A stretch of 63,442 bases of DNA, taken from positions 1 to 63,442 of the forward strand of contig NZ_JAUCGJ010000022.1 in the NCBI RefSeq assembly GCF_030378065.1. Reading direction: 5' to 3'. This DNA comes from Candidatus Venteria ishoeyi. GTDB lineage: Bacteria > Pseudomonadota > Gammaproteobacteria > Beggiatoales > Beggiatoaceae. The notes beneath the pieces are model-generated. The model searched no databases, was not told where the DNA came from, and saw nothing but the letters and a program-made list of their open reading frames with translations. This document shows, piece after piece, positions 9,140 to 16,824 of the stretch. Position 1 is the first letter of the stretch; each line of letters opens with the position of its first letter. The position numbers and the translations under genes are program-made.

Positions 9140-10192
9140 ATGACAGAAAAACAGACAAAAACCTATGAAATGATGTGGGACTGTAAGTTTTGCGGCACCA
9201 CCAAGCTGCTGGGTAAAACGCATCGTTATTGTCCGGCCTGCGGCGCGGCGCAAGACCCGGAACAACGTTATTATCCCTCGGATCAGGATAAGGTTGCAGT
9301 TGAAGATCATCAGTTTATTGGTGCTGACAAGCTTTGTCAGGCTTGTGATACGCCAAATGCCGCCAATGTTGAGTTTTGTATCAGTTGCGGTTCGCCCATG
9401 AGCGAAGCGGCGCAGGCGAAAGTACGGGATTCACAGTTGCGTGCTACTGATGAAAGCTTCTCGGAAACACGTCAGGCTGATCAACTGACTGACCAGGCAA
9501 CAGCAGAAAAAGCACAATTGGCTGCGCAACAGGCAAAAAAGAAAAAACAAATCTGGATAATTGCCGGCGTAGCGGTGGTTATTGCTTTAATTGCCACATT
9601 TTTGCTGTGGAGCAAAGAAGTGACGGTGGAGTTGCAGCAACATCGTTGGGAATACAGTATACAAATCGAGCAATATCGCGCCCAGGCCAAAGCCAGTTGG
9701 TGTGATGCCATGCCACATGATGCTTATCGCATTAATCGCAGTGAAAAAGTGCGCAGCCATAAACAGGTAGCGGATGGTCAGGAATGCAGTATGCGCCGTA
9801 TTGATCAAGGTGATGGCACCTATCAGGAAAAACAGGAATGCCGCACCCGCTACCGTAAAGAACCCATTTATGATCAATATTGTAATTACCAGCTCAACCG
9901 TTGGGCGCACAACCGCGCTGCAACCAGCCAGGGACAGGATAAAAAACCACGCTGGGCCAGTTTTAAGCTGGCTTGTGGCGGTCAAAGACAAAGCCAGAAG
10001 CTGGGTTGTGAACGCGAAGGGCAGCGCTTGGCCCAGCATTATTTGATGCTCAGTGATAAGCAAAATGGTAAAACCTATCAATGCGAGGTGCAGCAAGCCT
10101 TGTGGCAACAGTCACAGCTTAAATCACGCTGGCATCTGGACATTAATCTTGCAGGTAGTCCACGTTGCGGCACTTTGGAGCCTTTAAGGTAA
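9140..10192 (+). CDS. membrane protein with two zinc ribbons, first gene of the borosin-like cluster
   Basis: 350 residues. Two cytosolic four-cysteine zinc ribbons come first (Cys15/18/31/34 and Cys66/69/80/83), followed by an Ala/Gln-rich linker, a single transmembrane helix (about 137-157) and a 190-residue C-terminal domain predicted outside. That domain has conserved-looking Trp, Tyr and Cys (for example IYDQYCNYQLNRW) and about seven cysteines that could form disulfides. I do not recognise a named family for the C-terminal domain. Its TAA stop overlaps the ATG of the methyltransferase gene by one base (TAATG), so the two are translationally coupled. The biochemical role is unknown. Confidence 0.7.
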   Translation: MTEKQTKTYEMMWDCKFCGTTKLLGKTHRYCPACGAAQDPEQRYYPSDQDKVAVEDHQFIGADKLCQACDTPNAANVEFCISCGSPMSEAAQAKVRDSQLRATDESFSETRQADQLTDQATAEKAQLAAQQAKKKKQIWIIAGVAVVIALIATFLLWSKEVTVELQQHRWEYSIQIEQYRAQAKASWCDAMPHDAYRINRSEKVRSHKQVADGQECSMRRIDQGDGTYQEKQECRTRYRKEPIYDQYCNYQLNRWAHNRAATSQGQDKKPRWASFKLACGGQRQSQKLGCEREGQRLAQHYLMLSDKQNGKTYQCEVQQALWQQSQLKSRWHLDINLAGSPRCGTLEPLR

Positions 10193-11724
10193 TGGATAAA
10201 AAAGGCAGTTTAATCGTCGCTGGCTCTGGCATAAAAAGTATTGCCCATATCACGCTGGAAACCCGCGCCTGGATACGTAGTGCAGATTTATTATTATATT
10301 GCGTTGCTGATCCGGCAACTGCCATCTGGCTGCGCAAACAGAATCCACGTTGCACTGATTTATCCGGCTTTTATCAGGATCAGCAGCCGCGTATACAAAC
10401 TTATCAAAACATGGCGCAATACATCATGCAGGAAGTACGGCGGGGGCAGCAAGTCTGTGTCGTGTTTTACGGTCATCCCGGCGTATTCAGTCTGCCGCCA
10501 CATTTAGCCATTGCCATGGCGCGCGCAGAGGGTTTTCCTGCCGCCATGCTGCCCGGCGTTTCTGCTGAAGATTGTTTGTTTGCCGATATTGGTTTTGACC
10601 CGGCAAACAGTGGTTGCCTGAGTCTGGAAAGTACGGAAATGCTGCTATGCAAACGGCAGTTGCCTACAGATATGCATGTGATTTTATGGCAACCCGGTAA
10701 TGTCGGTGAGCTGCATTATCAGGAAAAGACCCATGACAACCCGAATAAACAGGTATTGCTGGAATATTTGCAGCAGTTTTATCCGGCACAACATGCAATA
10801 TTTATTTACCAGGCCAGCCCTTATCCAGGCTGTCCGGCACAGATTGAATACCTGCCTTTAGCGCAATTACAACAGCGCAGCTTAGGTTCAATCAGCACCT
10901 TATACCTGCCGCCTGTATCGCCACCGCAGATTGATAAAAGCATGGCTGAAAAACTGGGTATAGCGTTAGAATCGCCCATACCTGAAAATAGTGAGCAAAC
11001 GCATAACAACTCAGCAACAGATGATGCCATCACGTTGAGCGCAATGACCAGTCATGCCTGCCCACCTGCTAAACAACCCTTGCCAGGTCGTAGCGCACTG
11101 ACAAATTTATTGGAAAATTTTGCTCTACAACCCGCATTACTTGCCGTATTACAACAGCAACCCACGGTAATACGTCTGGCAATGACACTGAATCAAACGG
11201 AATACCAAGCCATTTGCGATGCCAGTCCCAGCGCAGTTTATCAAGCTTTGTATCAGAGTGAGGCCATCACCTCCCAAACCAGCAATAATCTGGAAAAGCT
11301 GGAGCAGAGCAAGCCACAACAAACATCGCAAATGCAAATCAGCGTATCGGCACAACAGTTTTTTTATTTGCTTATTGCTCAAACAGATTTGGCTGCGGCT
11401 TATGCCGAAGTGACAGCGCAGGCGCAAATGTCAGAGCAAGCCGCGCAGTTGCTTGAACAGTGGTTACAGGAGCAAGGGCAGCAATGCAAGCCACAGGAGC
11501 TTTATGCCTGCTTAACATTACAACCCCATCATTTTTCCATACCGACACTGAATTATGTGCGCAAACTGATTAAAATGGCGACCTATGTGGCGCAAGGGGA
11601 GAAGTTGCCTGGTAGTGATTGGTACGATCTCATGGATATTTGGTTGGACATTTCCCGGAATCTTCGCCAGCATAAACACTTACAAGCGGCGATACCACAA
11701 CCGTTGGTTGTACGCAGTGAATAA
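10192..11724 (+). CDS. borosin-type peptide alpha-N-methyltransferase with fused leader-like domains
   Basis: 510 residues. Residues 5-240 form a tetrapyrrole-methylase-fold SAM methyltransferase. They match, from remembered family sequences, the fungal borosin enzyme OphMA closely: VFYGHPGVF (91-99) and LPGVSAEDCLFAD (120-132), and the catalytic Tyr/Arg/Tyr set corresponds to Tyr61, Arg67 and Tyr71. Borosin enzymes methylate backbone amides of a peptide. Residues about 301-355 resemble the borosin-binding/leader domain of OphMA and of Shewanella SonA. Residues about 383-441 look like a second, Nif11-like leader domain. A helical region and a short tail (IPQPLVVRSE) follow. In OphMA the substrate is the enzyme's own C-terminus, so self-modification is possible here, but the core is not identified. 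I start at ATG 10192, coupled to the upstream stop. A different tetrapyrrole methylase substrate is the alternative. Confidence 0.8.
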   Translation: MDKKGSLIVAGSGIKSIAHITLETRAWIRSADLLLYCVADPATAIWLRKQNPRCTDLSGFYQDQQPRIQTYQNMAQYIMQEVRRGQQVCVVFYGHPGVFSLPPHLAIAMARAEGFPAAMLPGVSAEDCLFADIGFDPANSGCLSLESTEMLLCKRQLPTDMHVILWQPGNVGELHYQEKTHDNPNKQVLLEYLQQFYPAQHAIFIYQASPYPGCPAQIEYLPLAQLQQRSLGSISTLYLPPVSPPQIDKSMAEKLGIALESPIPENSEQTHNNSATDDAITLSAMTSHACPPAKQPLPGRSALTNLLENFALQPALLAVLQQQPTVIRLAMTLNQTEYQAICDASPSAVYQALYQSEAITSQTSNNLEKLEQSKPQQTSQMQISVSAQQFFYLLIAQTDLAAAYAEVTAQAQMSEQAAQLLEQWLQEQGQQCKPQELYACLTLQPHHFSIPTLNYVRKLIKMATYVAQGEKLPGSDWYDLMDIWLDISRNLRQHKHLQAAIPQPLVVRSE

Positions 11725-11771
11725 TAAAAAAGAAGCTTATATCAAACTCAGCTTATTTATTAAAGGCACCC

Positions 11772-12737
11772 ATGTCACTAAGCCCTGTAAAAATTAGATA
11801 TCTCATATTTTTTATTGCGATTATCGCTTGTTTGGGCGTGTTATTTTTCACTGGTCTGATTGAGTTCCCTTTTCAAGATTCCAAGCCCATCACCGTCGTT
11901 AAAGAAACCACGCAAAAAATTAAAAATAAAATTCCCTTTATCAAAAAAAAGAAAAAACCTGAACCTAAACCCGAGAAGCTGCCTAACAGTAATTTTCAGC
12001 TCAATGCACTCGATACCCAGTTAAATGATTTTCAAAATAAAATTCAGGTGCAGGCACAACTTTATCAAATTATACGCCTGCAAAATAAACAATTATTACG
12101 GCAATATGATGGACAACATAAAAATAATAAAACCCGTTATTATCAACCCGCTTGTAATCACGGCAACCCTAATGAAAGTTGTCAGAAACGCCGGAAAAAT
12201 CAGGTTTTAAAATTAGTTGCTGAGCTTATAAAATTCTCTAAAGTGGTAAGTGATCTGAGTCATAAACGAACCACGATAACTACAACATTGAAAGAAGCTG
12301 AGCAAATCCTCAATAATATGAGAAAGCAAATTCAACAGCAACAAGCGCAGGTTGAACAACGTCAACAGCAGTATGAAAAAAATCTGAATCTTGATCACGT
12401 ATTGGCAGAAAATTATGATACTTATCAGCAACATGTAAAAAATGCCATGATTACAGAAATGAATGAACAATTCCAGCGCTGGACTGAGTTTGATGAGCGT
12501 TTGGGCTATTTACAAAATAACCTTTATACCTACCAGCAACAACAAGAAATGTTATTAAATCTTATCAGTACTTTTGCACCAATTTTCCAGGAAGCCGCTA
12601 ATAGCGCAGCACTTTCACAGCAAACACGGCTTTCTCCAGAAACCAGTATTTTGCTTACGGATATGGAGCAGTTATTTCAAGATTTTGATGCCCAGCTTGG
12701 TTTATTGACAGGCCTTCCAGGTGCTGTTAAACCCTGA
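11772..12737 (+). CDS. single-pass coiled-coil membrane protein, third gene of the borosin-like cluster
   Basis: 321 residues. A transmembrane helix (about 9-28) is followed by a Lys/Pro-rich stretch (about 45-70), then a long Gln/Glu-rich helical region predicted as coiled coil (about 80-290), with two cysteines near 125-135. No family recognised. It lies 47 bases after the methyltransferase on the same strand with no obvious terminator, so cotranscription is likely. It may be a scaffold or envelope partner, by inference only. The base composition is more AT-rich than the two upstream genes, which may reflect a separate origin. Confidence 0.6.
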   Translation: MSLSPVKIRYLIFFIAIIACLGVLFFTGLIEFPFQDSKPITVVKETTQKIKNKIPFIKKKKKPEPKPEKLPNSNFQLNALDTQLNDFQNKIQVQAQLYQIIRLQNKQLLRQYDGQHKNNKTRYYQPACNHGNPNESCQKRRKNQVLKLVAELIKFSKVVSDLSHKRTTITTTLKEAEQILNNMRKQIQQQQAQVEQRQQQYEKNLNLDHVLAENYDTYQQHVKNAMITEMNEQFQRWTEFDERLGYLQNNLYTYQQQQEMLLNLISTFAPIFQEAANSAALSQQTRLSPETSILLTDMEQLFQDFDAQLGLLTGLPGAVKP

Positions 12738-12786
12738 AAAAATTGCTCATTCTCTACTGGCAACGCCGACATTCTGTCAGCTTTCT

Positions 12787-12814
12787 GGGGCTACCGTCTG
12801 GAAGACGGCACCCC
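12787..12814. terminator. hairpin between convergent genes
   Basis: GGGG-ct-ACCGTCT-gga-AGACGG-ca-CCCC can fold into a stem with a six-base inner helix and a GGGG/CCCC outer helix. It lies in the 97-bp gap between the convergent coiled-coil gene and lysA. There is no clear T tract, so terminator function is tentative. Confidence 0.5.
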
Positions 12815-12834
12815 TGGCAAATTACAAAGTCGTA

Positions 12835-14076
12835 TTAGATGCACTCCAACACCATTAAATCATCCAGCGTTTCTCTTTTGCGCACAACTCTGGCGGTGTC
12901 ACCCTGCACCATAATCTCCGGCGGCCTGGGGCGACTGTTATATTGCGAACTCATCACAAAGCCATAAGCCCCCGCAGAGCGCACGGCTAAAATATCTTGT
13001 TCACAAATCGACAGATGGCGCTGCTTGCCAAGAAAATCGCCCGTTTCACAAATAGGCCCAACAACGTCATAAGGCAATGCTTCACTATCATGCCGAGGTT
13101 GCAGCGGAATGATTTCCTGCCAGGCTTGATATAAAGATGGACGTAATAAATCATTCATAGCCGCATCAACAATGGCAAAATGATGCACTGGTGTCGTTTT
13201 CAGGTATTCCACTGTGGTTAATAAAACCCCGGCATTCGCGGCAATTGCACGCCCTGGCTCCAGCAAAATCTGATAAGGTGCATCACCCAGCGCTGCATTT
13301 AAGGCCTGACAATATTGTGCAGGTTCTGTCGGGCTTTCACTACGATAACGCACACCCAACCCCCCCCCTAAGTCAAGATGATGCAGTTCTATACCTTGGG
13401 CTTTTAATTGTTCAACCAGTTTTAACACCCGTTCCAGGGCATCCATAAATGGACTGATTTCCGTTAATTGCGAACCAATGTGGCAATCAATACCCATGAT
13501 TTTAATATGGGATAATGTAGCCGCTTCCTGATAAACATGTAAAGCGGCATCAACATCAATGCCAAATTTATTTTCTTTTAAGCCCGTGGAAATATAAGGA
13601 TGGGTGTTGGCATCAACATCGGGGTTAACGCGAATGGACACGGATGCCTGTTTATCCATCTCTGCGGCAACCTGATTTAAACGCAATAATTCCGAACGAG
13701 ATTCGACATTAAAACAATAAATACCCACTTCCAGCGCGCGACGCATTTCCGCTTCAGTCTTACCCACGCCAGAGAAAACCACTTTCCCCGGATCGCCACC
13801 TGCGCGTAATACCCGTTCTAACTCACCCTGTGAAACGATATCAAACCCACTGCCTAATTTTGCCAGCAAAGCCAGTACAGCAAGGTTAGAATTCGCTTTT
13901 ACTGCATAACAGATTAAATGGGGGCGTCTGCTCAAGGCATCATCAAAAGCACGCCAATGGCGCTCTAAAGTTGCCGCAGAGTAGACATAACACGGGGTAC
14001 CATATTCTTTGGCCAATTGTTGTAAATCGACATCTTCAGCATGCAGGGTACCTGCTTGATAACGAAAATAATCCAT
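12835..14076 (-). CDS. lysA: diaminopimelate decarboxylase
   Basis: Decarboxylates meso-diaminopimelate to L-lysine, the last step of lysine synthesis, in the cytosol with PLP. The 413-residue length is normal. The PLP lysine is Lys60 (YAVKANSN). HIGSQ, EPGRAI and the active-site CETGDFLG near the C-terminus are all present, as in group IV fold-III decarboxylases. lptM is six bases upstream on the same strand, the usual lptM-lysA pairing of gammaproteobacteria. dapF, which often follows, is not here. dapB, from the same pathway, is at 57907-58707. Confidence 0.95.
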   Translation of the reverse strand: MDYFRYQAGTLHAEDVDLQQLAKEYGTPCYVYSAATLERHWRAFDDALSRRPHLICYAVKANSNLAVLALLAKLGSGFDIVSQGELERVLRAGGDPGKVVFSGVGKTEAEMRRALEVGIYCFNVESRSELLRLNQVAAEMDKQASVSIRVNPDVDANTHPYISTGLKENKFGIDVDAALHVYQEAATLSHIKIMGIDCHIGSQLTEISPFMDALERVLKLVEQLKAQGIELHHLDLGGGLGVRYRSESPTEPAQYCQALNAALGDAPYQILLEPGRAIAANAGVLLTTVEYLKTTPVHHFAIVDAAMNDLLRPSLYQAWQEIIPLQPRHDSEALPYDVVGPICETGDFLGKQRHLSICEQDILAVRSAGAYGFVMSSQYNSRPRPPEIMVQGDTARVVRKRETLDDLMVLECI

Positions 14077-14082
14077 GATGTT

Positions 14083-14277
14083 TTATTTTTTATCCGTTGT
14101 GTGAGGTTTTTTATTCATTGTTTGTGCTTTCTGTGGCACTTTGATGGTATCAGGGCGCGTTTCAGTTTGTGCTTCGGCTTGTGCTTGCGGTAAATATAAA
14201 GGGCCTTTCTGACCGCACGCTGTCAATGTGAAGCTCAACAAACAAAGAAACAGAAAAAATAAACGAGATAAAGGCAT
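14083..14277 (-). CDS. lptM: LPS-assembly lipoprotein LptM (YifL/LppL)
   Basis: 64-residue lipoprotein. The signal peptide ends in the lipobox LTAC, so Cys21 would be lipidated. It is followed directly by GQKGPLYLP, the hallmark of LptM, which helps mature the LptD/LptE lipopolysaccharide translocon in the outer membrane. The remainder is a short polar tail. It sits just before lysA, the typical arrangement, which supports the call. Confidence 0.9.
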   Translation of the reverse strand: MPLSRLFFLFLCLLSFTLTACGQKGPLYLPQAQAEAQTETRPDTIKVPQKAQTMNKKPHTTDKK

Positions 14278-14336
14278 TTGTATTTTCAGTCTGTATTAAA
14301 AAAAGGCATTACTTTAGCATATTTAACCTGGGTTCG

Positions 14337-14394
14337 GTGTAAGCTTCTTTATAGCTGCTGTGCAGCTAAAAATCACTTCCACCTTACGCCAGAT
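14337..14394. promoter_or_regulatory. hairpins in the lptM / CorA-like divergent region
   Basis: TAGCTGC (14352-14358) pairs exactly with GCAGCTA (14362-14368) around a TGT loop. An outer imperfect pair GGTGTAAG (14337-14344) / CTTACGCC encloses it. The 151-bp region must hold promoters for both divergent genes. No convincing -35/-10 pair was found by eye. Confidence 0.4.
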
Positions 14395-14428
14395 TATTGA
14401 TAGTGTGTACCAGATTTAGGAGAATTTA

Positions 14429-15151
14429 ATGCAAGCTGAAATTGTGCCTCGTAACTGGGCAGTACCAGAAATATTTCGTGCCCGTTTTGGTAAACATAGT
14501 GGACGACAGCGTCTGATGGCAGCAGATGGACATTTGCTGCTGATTTTACATTTACCACCTCAATGTGATAGTAGTGAACGTCAAAGCCGTTTATTCTGGT
14601 GCTCGCCAGAAGGACATTGGAAAGCATCAAAAGCAGCAGGAGATGGTTGGCGGGCTTTACTGCAATTATTGGAACACTATCAGCAAATAATAGAAAAGTT
14701 TGAAATTCATCTGGAAAAAGCACAGCAAGCGGAAGATTTTTTTAAGCTGGTACGTGAAATTGCCCCGATTGCGCGTACCTTGCGCCATCAACATGATACG
14801 CTACAGCAGGCGCGTGAACAGTTTCAATCCGTCAAAGAACTGATTTCCCTGCGCGATCATGCTTATCAACTGACACGTTCTGCGGACTTATTAGAACAGG
14901 AAGCCAAATATGCAATGGATTTTACAATTGCCAGACGCGGTGAAGAACAGGCCGCGCTCAGCCATAAAATTGCTGCTTCAGGACATCGTTTAAATTTACT
15001 GGTCAGTTTATTTTTACCCGTTACCGCGCTGGCAACCATTTTCAGCATGAAGTTCCCAAGCGGTCTGGAAATGTTGCCGGGTATATTCTGGATTATACTG
15101 GCTTGCGGTGTTGGGATAGGTTATATGATGCGGCAATCTTTAGACGAGTAA
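14429..15151 (+). CDS. CorA-like membrane protein lacking the GMN motif
   Basis: 240 residues with the layout of CorA/MIT metal transporters: a soluble N-terminal part, a long helical stalk (about 75-180) and two C-terminal transmembrane helices (about 190-208 and 215-233). At the end of the first helix, where CorA has its pore-entry Gly-Met-Asn signature, this protein has FSMKFPSG. The selectivity motif is therefore missing, and Mg2+ transport cannot be assumed. The protein is also shorter than CorA (about 316). AGGAG lies 6 bases before the ATG. It converges on the histidine kinase gene downstream. Confidence 0.6.
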   Translation: MQAEIVPRNWAVPEIFRARFGKHSGRQRLMAADGHLLLILHLPPQCDSSERQSRLFWCSPEGHWKASKAAGDGWRALLQLLEHYQQIIEKFEIHLEKAQQAEDFFKLVREIAPIARTLRHQHDTLQQAREQFQSVKELISLRDHAYQLTRSADLLEQEAKYAMDFTIARRGEEQAALSHKIAASGHRLNLLVSLFLPVTALATIFSMKFPSGLEMLPGIFWIILACGVGIGYMMRQSLDE

Positions 15152-15176
15152 ATCGCCCTGCCGCGCAATGGGGTCA

Positions 15177-16319
15177 TTATTCCGCACGTTCATAAGGAAA
15201 ACGCAAACTGACCCGGTAGCTGCGTTCATCGTTTTGGATATCTAAATGACCCTGACGACCATAATAGACATTCAGACGTTGACGCAAGTTCTCCAGCGCA
15301 ATCCGGTTGCCTTTACCTTTTTGTGGCACTGGCATATCCGGTGGTGGCAGTGGATTTTCAATATCAATTTTAATATCGTGCTCATCACTCATGCCGACCA
15401 CTTGAATTAAGCCACCTTCGGGCAAGGGTTGAATACCATAATAAATGGCATTTTCCAGTAATGGTTGCAAACTAAGTTTAGGCAGCAGCGCATCTTTGGG
15501 AATGGTTTCCATATGCCATTCCACTTGCAAACGATTGCCCATACGCAGTCCTTCAATGCGCAGATAACGTTGACATAACTGTAACTCATCTTCCAGCGTT
15601 ACCCGCTTTTTGGCATCACTTAAGGTGGCACGAAACAGTTCAGACAAATCTTCTACAGCCTGCTCTGCCAAATCCGGATCAAAGCGGGTTAAACTGGCAA
15701 TGGTATTCATGCTGTTAAATAGAAAATGCGGGTGAATACGCGCCTGCAAAGCCTGCACCCGAAATTCCGCTTCGGCCTCAGTGGTCAGACGCCAGTGGTA
15801 AATCAGATAAAAATAACGCAGTGCCACAAGGGTGACAATGGCGCTGATTGCCAGATTACGAAACATAAACAGGTGATAGCGTATCGGCACCACATTAATC
15901 AAACCTTCGCCTGTAATTCTTAATTTCATGGCTGGCATGATAAATTGCTGCTCTGAACCCGGCATGGGGTTTTTTACCGAGCTTATCACCGGATTAACAA
16001 AAAAATACCAGGCAATATGGGTAAATAGTGCCGTAATTAATAAGATCAGCATATAACTGAATAACACTGCAAATATTTTATTGCGCCGTTCCAGCCAATT
16101 ACGCAATAAACATAACAACATGCCACTGCAAAGTGTTACGCCCAGAGTAAACAGGGAAACATGCCAGAGTATTTCCAGTTTGTACTGAGCCACTTCCATC
16201 GGTGCTAAAACCAATAAAATTGCTAACAACTGAGAAATCATCAGGGCGCTGAATAACATTTGCCATTGACAGAAGTCCGGCAGAAAAGTGCTGGTTGGAG
16301 AGGAAGAGGCTGGCGGCAT
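15177..16319 (-). CDS. LytS/AlgZ-family sensor histidine kinase
   Basis: 380 residues. Several transmembrane helices lie in residues 20-180, followed by the His_kinase domain of the LytS/YehU/AlgZ type: the phosphoacceptor segment RIHPHFLFNSMN (likely His198) and an ATP-binding region with LQPLLENAIYYG. A periplasmic loop is predicted around 110-145. Such kinases pair with LytTR response regulators, but no such gene lies beside it. The signal sensed is unknown. It is followed by the convergent CorA-like gene and lies 49 bases after the PilZ gene. Confidence 0.85.
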   Translation of the reverse strand: MPPASSSPTSTFLPDFCQWQMLFSALMISQLLAILLVLAPMEVAQYKLEILWHVSLFTLGVTLCSGMLLCLLRNWLERRNKIFAVLFSYMLILLITALFTHIAWYFFVNPVISSVKNPMPGSEQQFIMPAMKLRITGEGLINVVPIRYHLFMFRNLAISAIVTLVALRYFYLIYHWRLTTEAEAEFRVQALQARIHPHFLFNSMNTIASLTRFDPDLAEQAVEDLSELFRATLSDAKKRVTLEDELQLCQRYLRIEGLRMGNRLQVEWHMETIPKDALLPKLSLQPLLENAIYYGIQPLPEGGLIQVVGMSDEHDIKIDIENPLPPPDMPVPQKGKGNRIALENLRQRLNVYYGRQGHLDIQNDERSYRVSLRFPYERAE

Positions 16320-16368
16320 GGTGTTTTAGCCCGAGGCAAAATGTCTATACGAAAACCTCGTATAGACG

Positions 16369-16758
16369 CTAAGCTTCATCTAACGGTTTAACATAACGTG
16401 TGGGATGAAAATCAGGATCAAAACCTAATAAACTCTGAATTTCCTGGATTAATTTTTGATCGGCAACGGGCAAATCAGGAAACTGGCAACCGATAACAAA
16501 CAGATGATCCTGATGCACATAAGGACGAAACCAGCGGATTTCCACAGTAATGGGAAAGATAGGTTGATGAAATGGTAGATGTTTGGGTAAATGAATCCAG
16601 AATTTCTGGATGTCTCCCGGTTCAATGGCGTGATGGGCAATCATTAACATGCCGTGTAAAGAAATATCTGCCAGATAACCCAGCAATTTTCCTTGTGCAT
16701 CCATGATATGTGGGTAACGATGCAATTGTCGGCGATCTTCCAGGCGCTGATTTTTCAT
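16369..16758 (-). CDS. PilZ domain c-di-GMP-binding protein
   Basis: 129 residues consisting essentially of one PilZ domain. The two cyclic-di-GMP-binding elements are visible: RRQLHRYP near residue 9 (RxxxR pattern) and DISLHG near residue 32 (D/NxSxxG). It would act as a cytosolic effector that changes motility, adhesion or polysaccharide output when c-di-GMP binds. I prefer the ATG at 16758, with GGGA spaced 7 bases, over the longer frame starting at 16776. It may be cotranscribed with the LytS-type kinase 49 bases downstream. Confidence 0.85.
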   Translation of the reverse strand: MKNQRLEDRRQLHRYPHIMDAQGKLLGYLADISLHGMLMIAHHAIEPGDIQKFWIHLPKHLPFHQPIFPITVEIRWFRPYVHQDHLFVIGCQFPDLPVADQKLIQEIQSLLGFDPDFHPTRYVKPLDEA

Positions 16759-16824
16759 AACTTTCCCTTTTACCAAAGTCTCTGTACATCCAGTAGATTT
16801 ACAGCATTTTTTGATGCTTAGTAC

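Noticed and set aside
9587-10108. Hydrophobic 173-codon frame on the minus strand
   Set aside because: Antisense to the zinc-ribbon membrane protein, with no ribosome site and composition explained by the opposite strand.
11725-11771. Separate borosin precursor gene next to the methyltransferase
   Set aside because: The 47-base gap is too short for a precursor with a binding domain, and no other small frame with that pattern was seen nearby.
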